From NCBI GenBank assembly GCA_033675265.1, contig JAUJYZ010001540.1:719501-783500 (forward strand): DNA of 64,000 nucleotides, written 5' to 3'. Positions 12,224-25,500 of this stretch are shown here, in pieces. Position numbers and translations under genes: made by a program. This stretch comes from Actinostola sp. cb2023. Lineage: Eukaryota > Cnidaria > Anthozoa > Actiniaria > Actinostolidae. The notes beneath the pieces are model-generated. The model was not told the DNA's origin and ran no database searches. It saw only the letters and a list, made by a program, of their open reading frames with translations. Each line of letters begins with the position of its first letter. The first letter of the stretch is position 1.

Positions 12224-15200
12224 ATGGTTAGGTATCATCTATTCTTTCTAGTAGTTCTCCCTATAATATATAACCTAGTTGTTGTGTTAAGGGCGGATTT
12301 TGCGAAACTTTATACGTCAAATAACAGCTCAGATTATGAAGGAAATGAACTACATTCGCAGTTTAAACACTTTGTCACGTCATTCAACAAGTCGTATGTA
12401 AATGATCCCAGGGAATATACCAAGCGAAAAGGTATATTTAAGGTATGTTTTGCATGTATAGAAGAACTCATAGATGACGAGTGTCTTCATAACTATAATG
12501 TTTTCAAAAGGAAAGTTTGATCAGACAATTCCAGCTGAATCAAAAGGAAAAGTTACTTGGTGGAAGAGCTGTGTATGGTGTAAATAAGTTTTCTGACATG
12601 ACAACACAAGAGTTTAAAGGTAGAAATACTCATTTTATTTACAGTACGTATTTAATAAAGGCCGGGGGTCCATGTAAGCAGAGATCCAGTAAAAAATTGT
12701 CAAGCATCCAGAAGTGCTGCTCTATATATACTGTACAGACCCTAGCTATCTTTGAGAATGCTTTCTCGGAACATTGTTAAGATTTGACTTCTTAATCCCT
12801 GCATTTGGAGAACTATGAACTCAACCTTTAATCAATATTATTATTTTGTTTCGATCGATAACCCATCAACACAATAACTCATTCTATTAATTTGTCAAAA
12901 TCACAGAATTCCTCAGAAGGAGCCATATCAGGCCCTCTCAAGGGACACTATTTGGTACGCCCAAAAATCCAGAGCCTGATCTATGTAAAGTTCCACAAAA
13001 GGATCATATGCCTACTCATTGGAACTGGTAAATAAGATTACACTCCCTATATGCATGCATGGACACCTCATCAAAATATCTGGACTCCTTTTCATTTTTT
13101 CATTTCACTATTGGTTTTGCTTTCAAAGGCATGAACAAGGGAAAGTGACTTCCATAAAGAATCAAGGCAAGGTAATAATAATAATAATAATAATAATTCA
13201 GTACATGCATGCACTGAATTAAAGTACTGTACATGTACTTAAATACATGTATACAGTGCCGGATCCAGGATTTTAAAATGGGGGCTTCCAGAAATGCTAC
13301 TTCCTACATTTCAAGGACAAACCATAATTTCATTATATTTAGCTGAAGAACATGATTGGCTTCACAAAGGGGGGTTAATTCCATTGAACCCATGGAACCA
13401 CCCCTGGATCTGCTACTAGTATTCCCACTAGTATTCCCACTAGTATTCCCACTAGTATTCCCACTAGTATTCCCACTAGTATTCCCACTAGTATTCCCAC
13501 TAGTATTCCCACTAGTATTCCCACTAGTATTCCCACTAGTATTTTATATTTGGAGTAATCACCTTTTAATTATTACAGCTATGCTAATGAAGGACAATTA
13601 ACTTCCTATGTTGATTGTTTTATATCTTAGTACCTACATGTAATCATCTATATTGATTATATTTCTCTATCTCTCTTTGACATGTCTACCATCCTCTTGA
13701 TTGGATTATACAATATGTATCAAGTGTGGAAGTTGTTGGTGAGACACTTTATTATCTGCAATGATTTGTTTTACTACAATAATTTAAACCTTAGTTTAAA
13801 TGTATTTTATCCTGACATTCAGGGCTTTCACTGCTGTTGAAATCGTTGAGTCACAGTGGGCCATTAAGACTGGTGAATTGAAGGATCTGAGTATACAAGA
13901 GTTAATATCGTGTGGTGCTGGTGATGGGTGCCATGGTGGTAACACATATCAGGCCTTAATTTGGCTGTTACCCAAGATTGGTCATCATACTGTATGTAGT
14001 CAAAGATCCTGTATCTGAGCCTATATGATGCCGTGTGTGTACATGTACGCAGTTTTTTCATAGGCTACGACAATCAAAATTTGATTTACAGATCTCGGAT
14101 CAGAAGAACACTTGAACAATTTGGCGTCTGTTTGAATCATCATTGACCAAAATAACAATACTGTGTTCTATATACCTTCTCTAAATAAAGTTCATTCATT
14201 CATTCATTCTTATTTTATATAAAGTCTATATTATATGGTGTTGACAGGTGCATCGGTTTGAACCATCCTTGACCAAAATAACAATACTGTGTTCTATTTA
14301 AAGTCTATGTTGTTATATAGTGTTGACAGGTGCATCGGTTTGAACCATCCTTGACCAAAATAACAATACTGTTGTGCTCTATTTAAAGTCTATGTTATAT
14401 GGTGTTGACAGGTGCATCGGTTTGAACCATCCTTGACCAAAATAACAATACTGTGCTCTATTTAAAGTCTATGTTATATAGTGTTGACAGGTGCATCGGT
14501 TTAAACCATCCTTGACCAAAATAACAATACTGTGTTCTATTTAAAGTCTATGTTATATAGTGTTGACAGGTGCATCGGTTTAAACCATCCTTGACCAAAA
14601 TAACAATACTGTGTTCTATTTAAAGTCTATATTATATAGTTTTAGCAGGTGCATTAGTTTGAACCATCCTAGACCAAAATAACAATACTGTGCTCTATTT
14701 AAAGTCTATGTTATATAGTGTTGACAGGTGCAAAATCAAAACATTGGCACAATGCATCATTGGGCTCAGATGGGTCGTTTAATAATGTTGTAATCATTGT
14801 TATTGATTTTAGTTTCATTTACATTATAATGATCAATGTTTGAAGTGTGTCTGTTGTACAAAATTGAATTAGCACCCAGTCTTTATTAAATGCCTCTTCT
14901 ATAATAAGCATGGCCGCCCTTAAAATGACACCCTGGGTGTTAATTTGTCATTAATTTTTTTATAAAATTATTTTCTCTCTAGGTTTACTATACTCTTGCT
15001 CCTGAATCAGAGTGCCCCTATGAAGACAAACAAACAGATTGCATTGATACACTAAAGTCAGTATTAAAAAATATAGAAGAAATTGTGCATTTAAAAGTTT
15101 TTATGATAAATGTTATCAGTTGACAATCATCCAATAAAAGAATATTTGTTATTTGAATAAAAGCAATTTGTTTAGTTGGTTGAAGTTTTATTGTCAAACT

Positions 15201-17092
15201 CGTAGACTATTCTTTGTAACTCTATTATATTCTCTCTCATGTTTTATAGGCATAGTAAGTCAGGGGTAACTATCAAACGACCATGTAGCAAATACCGGTA
15301 AGTCTGTTGCAGGGTTAAAGTTGTCCAAGGATTATTGTAATGCTAAATAGTAGGCACCTCAGCAAAATGACAGGTTGTGCTGCATATATGCTGCATACTT
15401 GTGTTATCATTCAGATCATATAACAGGGCACAGTCTCTCAGATCTTGTACTAGCTACCACAATGCAGGGAAAGATATGGCCTTGACAGTGAAATGCACTA
15501 CTTGATAGCTTATTGAGTTGTAACCTTGATCTCGTACTACCACAATGCAAGAAAAGATGGCCTTGTAGCACAGATAGAATTTGAAATTATACAATGAAAA
15601 TCCTTCTGTGCATGGCCATCTCCATTTGGGCCCCTTTCGTTTCGACAGCTTCAGTGGTATTATAAGATAACTACATGTATGATATAACGCACGCTCTGAT
15701 TTGCCAAAGGATACATATGGCGCATGCTCTATGAGAGCATACTCTGTACATTCTACCTCAAGTGAGATGTGGTGTAATGAACCCTTTTCCGTTTCAGAGC
15801 TGATGAGATGTCATATATAAAACCTGTTGTTGCTTTTGTTGGCACAGTCTCAGTGAATGTTGATGCAACTCAGTGGCATGATTACCTCAGTAAGATTGCT
15901 CCATATAATGTCCTATTTTTGTCCTTACATATGTTTTATGGTGTTTGATTTATTTTGTGTTGTGTAGGTGGTATTATTCAACATCATTGCTCAGCAATAG
16001 ACATCAACCATGCTGTACAAATTGTGGGATTTGATACCAAAGGTGTGAAACATTAATCAGTACCCAGTCAGATAAAGTAATGTTGGCCCAGTACCCCGTC
16101 AGATAAAGTAATGTTGGCCCAGTACCCAGTCAGATAAAGTAATGTTGGCCCAGTACCCAGTCAGATAAAGTAATGTTGGCCTAGTACCCAGTCAGATAAA
16201 GTAACCCAGTACCCAGTCAGATAAAGTAATGTTGGCCCAGTACCCAGTCAGATAAAGTAATGTTGGCCCAGTACCCAGTCAGATAAAGTAATGTTGGCCT
16301 AGTACCCAGTCAGATAAAGTAATGTTGGCCCAGTACCCAGTCAGATAAAGTAATGTTGGCCCAGTACCCAGTCAGATAAAGTAATGTTGGCCCAGTACCC
16401 AGTACCCAGTCAGATAAAGTAATGTTGGCCCAGTACCCAGTCAGATAAAGTAATGTTGGCCCAGTACCCAGTCAGCCCATACCCAGTCAGATAAAGTAAT
16501 GTTGGCCCAGTACCCAGTCAGATAAAGTAATGTTGGCCCAGTACCCAGTCCCAGTAAAGTAAAGTGTTGGCCCAGTACCCAGTCAAATAAAGTAATGTTG
16601 GCCCAGTACCCAGTCAGATAAAGTAATGTTGGCCCAGTACCCAGTCAGATAAAGTAATGTTGGCCCAGTACCCAGTCAGATAAAGTAATGTTGGCCCAGT
16701 ACCCAGTCAGATAGTAATGTTGGCCCAGTACCCAGTCAGATAAAGTAATGTTGGCCCAGTACCCAGTCAGATAAAGTAATGTTGGCCCAGTACCCAGTCA
16801 GATAAAGTAATGTTGGCCCAGTACCCAGTCAGATAAAGTAATGTTGGCCCAGTACCCAGTCAGATAAAGTAATGTTGGCCCAGTACCCAGTCAGATAAAG
16901 TAATGTTGGCCCAGTACCCAGTCAGATAAAGTAATGTTGGCCCAGTACCCAGTCAGATAAAGTAATGTGGCCCAGTACCCCGTCAGATAAAGTAATGTTG
17001 GCCCAGTACCCAGTCAGATAAAGTAATGTTGGCCCAGTACCCAGTCAGATAAAGTAATGTTGAGCCAGTATCCCATCAGATAAAGTAATAAG

Positions 17093-17188
<96 letters not shown>

Positions 17189-17584
17189 TATTATTATTAT
17201 TTACATAATATGATTGCTGTAAATTTGTAATAAATAAAAGGCTTAAAGGTTAAAAAAATGTTCAGTGAATGAAAAATGGTCGAAAACGTTTTGAACATTT
17301 TTTAAACCTTTAGCCTTTTATTTATTACACATTATTATAATTATTATTATTGTTATTGTTATTATTATACTGTTATTATTATTATTCTGTTATTATTATT
17401 ATTATTATTCTGTTGTAGAAATAAGGACTGGCTAATCCCGAATTAATGAAGTTTTAAACGTTTTTATTTTTATTTTTTTATGTTACTATTTTCTTTTGTT
17501 AGTTATATATTCGAGTTCAAGTAGTCAATTGTAAATTACCTACATGTAGTGAGATTTGCAATTGTTTGTGTAAAAATACATGAA

Positions 17585-17630
<46 letters not shown>

Positions 17631-18420
17631 TCTTATTCTTATTCTTATATTCTTATTATTATAGGTGTGGTACCATACTGGATTGTCAGGAATTCATGGG
17701 GGACAGAGTTTGGTGACCAAGGTTATTTGTACATTGAAATGGGGAAAAACCTTTGTGGTAAGTTTGTCTAAGTTTTTGTGAGGGAAAAAATGGATGGATA
17801 GATAGATGAACGAACGAATGGATGAGTAAATGGATGGATGAACGAATTGATGAATGAACGAATGGATGGACGAACGAATGAATGAGTGGTCGAATAAATG
17901 TATGGATGAGTGGATGGATGAATAAATGGAGCAGAGGTTCCTTTTCGTCTTTCTATGTTCACTGAGTCTTTTACTAGACTTTTGCTGAACGGCTTTTTGT
18001 TTTGGCTTTTACCTTGCTGTTCTCTCTGCTCGCAGGGTAATGAACGAATGAATGAATGAATAAATGGATGGATGGATGAATGAATGAACAATTAATTAGT
18101 GGATGAATAAATGAATGGATGTACGAACGAATGAATGAACCGATGCATAAACGAATGGATGAACGAATGAATGAGTGGATGAGTGAATGGTTGAACGAAT
18201 GAACAGGATGGATGGATGGATGGAATTACAAATCAGGGGTGAGTGGATGAACAGATGAATGAGTTAAAGAGGCTGTGTTTCAGGAATCTTTTTGAACAAG
18301 TTCATTAAAACTCGCACTCCTCGTAGTTCCCCCAGAACAAACTGGAATGGTAAAACATCGTCTTCATTTTTTCTCCATTTTCCAGGTGTATCTTCTGAAG
18401 CTACATTTGTCATAGTGTAG
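12224..18420 (+). CDS. CTSO: Cathepsin O (papain-family cysteine protease)
   Basis: Twelve exons join in frame to about 363 residues: 12224-12442, 12511-12619, 12907-13027, 13129-13171, 13725-13738, 13823-13991, 14983-15056, 15250-15297, 15798-15889, 15968-16042, 17665-17757, 18386-18420 (TAG). An N-terminal hydrophobic signal ([20 protein letters not shown]) precedes an I29-type propeptide ([14 protein letters not shown]). The mature enzyme has CGSCW|AF with the catalytic Cys, GCHGG, a catalytic His in the INHAV context and a catalytic Asn in [10 protein letters not shown]. The GGIIQHHCS segment before the His, and the short C-terminus, are cathepsin O hallmarks that separate it from cathepsins L, B and K. 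It is a lysosomal endopeptidase. The active-site Cys sits on a 14-nt microexon. Introns hold several tandem arrays. No frame break seen. Confidence 0.92.
13256..13414. mobile_element. Decayed hAT-like MITE
   Basis: The left end cagtgccggatccagga and right end cccctggatctgctactag are imperfect inverted repeats of the CAGTGGCGGATCCAGG type common at hAT ends. It lies in the cathepsin O intron upstream of the microexon; the right end merges into the adjoining minisatellite. Confidence 0.45.
13415..13544. repeat. 12-bp ACTAGTATTCCC minisatellite
   Basis: About ten perfect head-to-tail copies of actagtattccc. Near-perfect copies suggest recent expansion. Intronic in cathepsin O. Confidence 0.95.
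14121..14732. repeat. ~79-bp tandem repeat, about seven copies
   Basis: Units of 79-82 bp (gtgttgacaggtgcatcggt ... ctatttaaagtctatgttat) fill much of cathepsin O intron 6. Copies differ by small indels and substitutions. Confidence 0.95.
16059..17088. repeat. 31-bp minisatellite, about 33 copies
   Basis: The unit gttggcccagtacccagtca gataaagtaat is repeated over 1 kb within cathepsin O intron 10, with occasional truncated units (near 16206, 16470 and 16550). High identity indicates recent homogenisation. Confidence 0.97.
17089..17664. repeat. TTA trinucleotide tracts around a small hairpin
   Basis: (TTA)n at 17095-17200, 17333-17409 and 17587-17664. Between the first two is a hairpin of about 110 bp (aaataaaaggcttaaaggtt ... 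aacctttagccttttattta, about 17230-17330), probably a MITE inserted in the TTA tract. The last tract abuts the 3' splice site of the 17665 exon. Confidence 0.85.
17788..18260. repeat. GAATGGAT-type tetranucleotide array
   Basis: Imperfect atgaatgaacgaatggatg runs, interrupted by unique sequence at 17935-18040, in the last cathepsin O intron. Confidence 0.9.
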
Positions 18421-18567
18421 ATTGTACATATAACGGCCACTGTTCTACTCAAGACGGCAACGGTACTGTTACGGCAATGTTATGGCACGCAAGGCCTCGT
18501 TGTGGCATGCATGGATACGTACTGTTATGGCATGTCAGTACGGTTCCATAAAGCCTAGCTTTACTAG

Positions 18568-18655
18568 CGATGCAAGCATGAGCGCAAGCATGAGCGCAAG
18601 CATGAGCGCAAGCATGAGCGCAAGCATGAGCGCAAGCATGAGCGCAAGCATGAGA
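18568..18655. repeat. 12-bp AGCGCAAGCATG repeat
   Basis: About seven copies of agcgcaagcatg just downstream of the cathepsin O stop. Both strands give open frames (SASM or LALM repeats) that are artefacts. The segment from 18421 to the tRNA shows no gene. Confidence 0.9.
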
Positions 18656-19367
18656 GGCGTTATTTCACTGTGAAAAACGAGCCTGGCGCAAGCATATGCA
18701 CAAGGATCACAATGTTCCAAATGCTTGCGTCGGGCCCGTTTTCACATGACACAAGTTCTTGCTTGCTTCTGTTTGTGTGAGTGTCGCTAGGAGCTTTATA
18801 TTGTGCTTTTGTTGCCTTGTAATCATTGTAGGAGTGACAAGAAGCAGAAATTATTCAATGATCGTTGTAAATATCCATTGTATAGCATAGAAAACACTGA
18901 TTTTGTACATCATTCCGTTTTTTTATATAAAGATTTATTTTACTTTTTAATACAAATTATGCGATTCGTTCGTAATCAAATAAAATCATGCGAAAATACC
19001 TCTTTGGGTGTTACTACTCGACCGACTACCCCGCCCGAGAACAGAGGTGAAACTCGGCTCGTAGTAGTCTATCAACCGGCCAGTCGCTAGCTCGATCAGA
19101 ATATATTGTTTCTGAAAAGCCCTTTTCAGGGAGATCCAATAAAGTTATTGTACAGCGCTGTTATTAGGCTTCCTAGCGGCCGGCGTCGTTATGGGGGATT
19201 TTATAGTGTCCTCAATTAGCTTATTTCTAGTAAATACCCTGACACTTTTAATAAAGTTTATCTATCTATCTATTGTTAGCGTAAAAGGAATTTTGCCAGA
19301 TAGTCATCGTAGGTATTCTAGGACACGGTAATAACCATTTTGAATCCATAATTTTTTTAAATAAAAG

Positions 19368-19440
19368 TGTTTCCGCCCGGGATCGAACCGGGGACCTTGT
19401 GCGTGTTAGGCACACGTGATAACCACTACACTACGGAAAC
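19368..19440 (-). tRNA. tRNA-Val (AAC)
   Basis: Read on the minus strand, GTTTCCGTAGTGTAGTGGTT opens a full cloverleaf with the acceptor stem closed by GCGGAAAC, a D-loop with AGTGGTTA, anticodon AAC in CCTAACACG, a GGTTCGATCC T-arm and discriminator A. A T-rich stretch follows on the transcribed strand. It has no intron. It lies between cathepsin O and the amine oxidase. Confidence 0.97.
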
Positions 19441-19538
19441 CTGTTGATGATTTGAATCTTTATTGTTATAACTAGAAATCACGACTACGCGTGCTAATGT
19501 TACAAATCAACGACTGTATTAAATTGAACAGACGTATC

Positions 19539-22500
19539 TCAGTATTTACCATCAAAATTAACCGAGTAATCCCTGGGAATACACACAGGACCGGCAGTAG
19601 GGGTACCAAACCGTTGAAATGATGGACTGTAATTCTTATCAGTGGGTTTAATTAAGACGGCGTTACTAGAACCCATCGATGGATCTTCGTCAAAGTAGTG
19701 AAACGGACGAAGATAAAACCCTGCAGAGGATCCTACGGTAGCTGTATTGGGGACGTCTTCTGAGTGAGGAATATGCATCATTCCAGTGGTTACCCAGGCA
19801 ACCAGATCTTGATTGACAATGTCTTCATTGTCGGCAAGGAAATCGCGAAAGTCCACATGAGGATCAGTCGGCGCGTTCTGGTTGTAAGGAGATGTACTTC
19901 CTCTCTCGCTGTCTTTGTATCTGAAAAACAATGAAATCGATCCATTAAACAACACCATACAATTAAGAGGCACTTGTGAGTCGTACTGACTACCCAGGTT
20001 CTTACCTAGTAACAGCCACCTGATAGAGAGACCAGCTAATCATCGGCACCATCTCCCAGTCTTCTGGATATAACTGTTTCATGATACCATTTAGCTGGAT
20101 CCTGTAGCCTTTCGGGACCCCCATCTTGTTCCTGCTCTTTTCATTATAAAAATTCAAATACTTGGGACGGTCAAAGTTGAATTTATATGCCGCTTCTTGT
20201 TCGGTTTTCTTGGTACTACGTTTCAGGACTTTCCTGAGAAAGTGTCTGTTTTTCTCAGGCAGCCATTTGTCCGTTACATTTTCTATTCCAACTTCAATAG
20301 TCTCGTATGAGTTAACCCTTCCACCCACATCTAAGTCCACTTTGTAGTTGAGCAAGTGATCGTGTGTAGCGCTTGTAAGGTTATTGTGGATAGGATAACC
20401 GTAAGGCTCTACGTTCTGGTCATAGAAAGTACCAAAGGTAAAACCCGATGATGATACCTTAACTTCCACTACGCCGTTCTGGTAGAAGATGAAATCGTGT
20501 AGGTAGTCATAGTTTCCAACTGTCGAAACAGTTCGCAGAACAAGAGCCTGGAAGACAAAGAATCATCCTTTCTGAAGTTTTTTATAACTGACTGCGTGCA
20601 CAATATACCGTATTTCCTCGATTAAGCGCCTACCCTCGATTTAACACTTCCCTTGAGTAGTAGGAAAGTGCCGGTTCACCAACATGGGCGCACCGGTGCA
20701 CACCGGTGCCAACCGATACCATCCGAGTTCTGGACCACGGGCCGTCCGGTGCAGCCCGGAGAAGGACCCTCTCCGGGCCATTGCACAGGTCCCACCTCTG
20801 GAGTTATTTTGAAAACGATCCTAGCCGTTCCGCCGCACCGGCCTAAGGATTTGTGCTATGCCACGGTTATTTGCAAAACAATATTGCGGTTTTTCGATTT
20901 TTCGCTGACGTTTTAATTTTTGTTTCCCAGTATTTCATTTTTCCGTGAGTCAGCAGTTCGTGACACAAACAAGTGACGTCGGCACAAACAAACATAAAGA
21001 AAAATCCATTTTGAAAACTCTGTATTCGAAAATGTCTACCACTAGTCGTACCCTTAACCTAAGCCTCTAGCTATCCGGTCACCTCGATCACAGTATGAAA
21101 AATCTTTTTATCACGTTATGTAACAAAACGTCTTGCTATTGTTAATAATTTTTATAAAGTATCTTCATAGAGAACTGTCTAAAATGATTTTTTATGTCGA
21201 GGTTTGAAAAAGAACAAACTTACATCTCCTTCAAAATTTTCGAGCACGTTCACTGATGGTTATTTTTAAACGACCTAAAAATGCATGCTTTTTAAAAACT
21301 GAAACAATATGACAAGTTATGGAATTTAACTTCAAACAATTAAATACCAAATCCAATGGAGAGATTTACGCTAAATAAGTGTTTTGATGACGTATTGTTG
21401 TATCAACGTCATGTGACAAAGCTTTATGTACAATCACTTTCTATAAGTCCCTTCTCTTCTCTTTGAATTTTACGATTTTTTTTGAGGTTTCAAATTTTCC
21501 TTAGCAACAATCTGTGTATCCACCCTTAACCTAAGCCTCTAGCTAACCGGTCACACGCGAGTCTTTTTTAAAATGTGATTTTTTATTTACAACTTGGCAA
21601 TTATAAAATCGCAACACCATGACCACCAGTGTAGTTTCAAAGCTGCTTTATTAGACTTATAAGACATTTAAACATCCAAAACAAACAAAGAATGACATTT
21701 GATAGTTCACATTCACTTGTTCTTAATACTTCTGCCAGTTAGGTATTGATTTAATCACGGCTCTTAATCGTTCTGAACGTCGATCGAGGAGGTGTCACTA
21801 CATCGTCGTATTTATGGGCATCCCGATAAGGTATCCACTTGATGGGTTTTTCTTTACTTGGTGGGGGAGTGGGTGGAAAATATGGGTGGACCAGATGGAG
21901 TGTTTGGTGTGTTGAACAAGGAGGTTGGTTGCCCCATTTCTGAATGGGTTCTTATTGGAGTAGAAGGAACCTCAACTGAAGTCGATGGTCTCGAAGTAGA
22001 TGGTATTCTAATTTTAGAGGTGAGGCGTTGTAACATGGAAGGTGGTTTAGATGTCACAAAACCACTATCACGAGTTAGACTTGTTGAAGGAACATTCTCT
22101 GGGGTTGTGAAAGCCGGCAGATGACTTTCATCAGCCAACCCGGTGGTAGGACTGCTTCTTGCCTGGGTCTGACCACCACACTGTTCGGAAGTTGTTGTTC
22201 GAGGTGGAGGTAGCGATTAAACAGTGAAGTGTATTCTTTCACTTTCACCTCTGGAGGAACACTGGGGTCTTTTAAAATGTGGTCCATCTGCTCTTCTAGA
22301 TTCTGCATGGCTTTTAAGACGGGTAACTGTAAGTACCCTTGACGTTGAAAAAAGTTACCGATGGTCTTCATCGCATCTAATTGACCCCCAGTCTGTGGGG
22401 GATCGTTGGGAAGAACATTAGTACGCAGTCGACACTCCTCTGGAGTGTTGGGTTTGAGATCCACAAAGAGGTAGCCGTAAGGCCGTTCGACAGCCGCTTC

Positions 22501-25500
22501 ATACTTATGAAGAAACTGGTCGGTCTTGCCAGGGTACATCTGTTTTCCCAATGTTGTTATTTGTAGTTTGTCTCTTGGGTTTTTAAACAAAACCAAGTAG
22601 GCCGCATTCAAACTCAACGTGCCTTGAAAGTAGACATTCTGACAGAGGAAAATGACACTGAGGTTTCGGTGATGAGATCCTTTGGTGAATAAATTCATAA
22701 TTCTTTTGTCGTTGGAGGTCTCGGCCATTTGGTCGTCAATGGCCATCAGATTGTTGACTTTGGGATCAAAATACCAATCCTCCTCCAGGTCGTGAGGGAT
22801 GCCTTTGACAAACTCGATCCCTGGTAGAGTCTGCTGCATTTGCTCATAGGCCGGTTGCCATTGTGAATAGCTCCATACAATACGTTGAGGGGGAGGTTGA
22901 ATGACTCTACTTGCGTGTTGAAGTAAGTTCTGAACCCAGACCGTTTTTCCAGACCCAGTCATTCCCGCCACGATAGCCGTGAAGGTGTGGAGTAACTGAA
23001 AGGTTGTACAAGATGATGCAATCTCTGATTTTGGAGATTTCTGGAATTTGTGTTTGTTATTAATGTGTCTTTTAAGATTATCATTTCTCGAAAATTCTCT
23101 ACCACACTCTAGACAGTTCATGTTTACTGCACAGAAGCAATCAGTAGAATGAGTAGAAACAATATATACACTATTTTTTATAGCTTATTTTTCAAAATCG
23201 CAATTCTCATTGGTAAATATCCTCCTCCTCATCTTCCTCCTCCTCCTCATTTACTCTTCCTCCTCATTCACTCCTCCTCCTCCTCATTCATTCACTCCTC
23301 CTCCTCCTCATTGACTCCTCCTCCTCCTCAATACATTCACTCCTCCTCCTCCTCCTCCTCATTCATTCCTCCTCCTTTTTCATTCACTCCTCCTCCTCCT
23401 CCTCCTCCTCCTCCTCCTCCTCCTCCTCCTCCTCCTCCTCCTCCTCCTCCTCCTCCTTTCTTTCCCCTCGCTAAACTATCAGATAACTCAATAAATAGCA
23501 TAGTGTCTCTAAATAAGGTTCATTTGAATAAGTCTTCCATAGAGACAACATGAGTCAACTACTATGTCAAAATTTTGGTTATTTGCATCATTTAGCACAT
23601 TGTCCTCCCCACCAGAGGGCTTTATTACTGGCCTCCGCTAGTCCAGAACAGGTTCATGTCATTTGTGAAGTGTGTTTGAATTTGTGTATGGGTACTCTTC
23701 CGGTTACGGTTGGACAAAAAGAAAGACTTAAACCACATGTGGATGTCATACGAGAAATTAGCGGACTCCTCAATTCCTTTCAAAACCAAGAAACGAACTC
23801 TAGCCCAACACGGTGGGGGATTTGTGTCCGATGTCATGTCACCGCTGATGTCGGCTTTGAGCCTGTTTTTGCTATAAATAACGTCATCTTGAAAGAAAAC
23901 CTTCATTTTACCTTGACTACCTGAGGAAGCAACATGAAGAGATCAAGAGTCGATTCTACTAGCTCTGAAGAAAGTTCAGTTTCTGGACAGAGATCTCAGT
24001 CGGAATTGGACATTTTTGACGATGATGATATCGAAGAAGTTATGCAGGATCTCTCCCAGAGTACTATCCCGAAAGATAAGGCTCTAGCTTTTCTTCACAG
24101 TCTTGCTGCTTCAAAAAGTATTTTATACTGGAATTCTCATGGTGAGATGACTTATCATCAACGAAGAATTCCCCTGACCAATATAGTAGAACTCATTGAA
24201 TATGCCATGTTACCTTACAACCTCGATGTCAGAACCCCGAGAGGACTCAAAACATTCACGCATGGGTTGTCGGAAGTCGGAATTGACAAAACACTTATAC
24301 GAAACAAACGCTTGCTGGCGGATCTGGTTGCTAGGCAACCTGAAGAAGAGGATACTGACGATGAGAGTGAGAGTGGAGAAGAAGAAACGGATGAATCTGA
24401 GGTAGAAAGCACATCAACAGAATCTGACAGTAGCAAGTCGAAAAGTTCAGAATCGGATGATGAACCTAGGGAGTGTCACGTGTGTCGTGACTTCAAACCG
24501 TTCTACTCGATACCTATTGTTCAATGCCCTAGATGTCTGTGGCGAGAAGGCTACTACTGCCGTCAGAATCAACATGTCGACTGAGTGCGATGTGTGTGCT
24601 CATGTGTTCCCAGTGGATGTCAAAACCACAAAAACAACCTTTTGCCGTTGTAGAGACTGCGATGCTCAGGGGCGTAGCGTGCATTACGCACGTGCTACGC
24701 ACGTACGCACGTGCGTACAATTTAAAATCCTTAAAATATATATATTATAAAAAACATAAAAATATTTAAAATAAAATGAAATCTAAGACAAAATCTTAAC
24801 AGATTACGGCAGATTACTTGCTGGAAACTACTCACAGAAGGCAGGAAAATGTTATTTTGGAGACCCTATACCTCAAAATTTTTCGGGGGCCATGTCTCCG
24901 TATCCCCCTACGAGCTCGCGCCTTCACCGCTCGTCAGATTGTGTCCCCAATAAATTTCCCCTTTCAGTCAGTCATTGTAGGCATGTATAATAATTACCAA
25001 AAAACTGGCTTCGCCTCGGGTTGTTATATCGCTATATATAACGGTAGCGGTATATATATAACCCGTTTACATAAATCCTTTACATAACCTTCACATAAAT
25101 CCTTTACACAACCTTTACAAAAAACCTTTACACAACCTTTACATAAATCCTTTACACAACCTTTACATAAATCCTTTATACAACTGTTACATAAATCCCC
25201 CCATAAAACTGAGTGATAAATGCATTTTACTATGCATTTATGTAGCGAGAAAGTCCGCTGGAAAACGAAGAAAATGGTATTTCCAAGGCTCTAGATTTCT
25301 AAATTTTCAGGGGGGGGGCATGCCCCCTCACCCCCCTAGAAAATCACGCCTTCGGCGCTCGTCGCTATGTGCGTACATTGGGAAATAAGCACGCTACGCC
25401 CCTGCAATGCTGTTCATGAACTGTCGTTAAAATTCAATAAACTGAAACTCATTGACAGGGAACAAGAATCTGAAGAAGATTAAACCAGTTATCTTTTGTC

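Noticed and set aside
16059..17088. CRISPR-like or regulatory array
   Set aside because: Pure head-to-tail 31-bp minisatellite without spacers.
20653..20916. 87-residue frame shared with 25992-26261
   Set aside because: Both lie in the inverted terminal repeats and are identical only because the repeats are.
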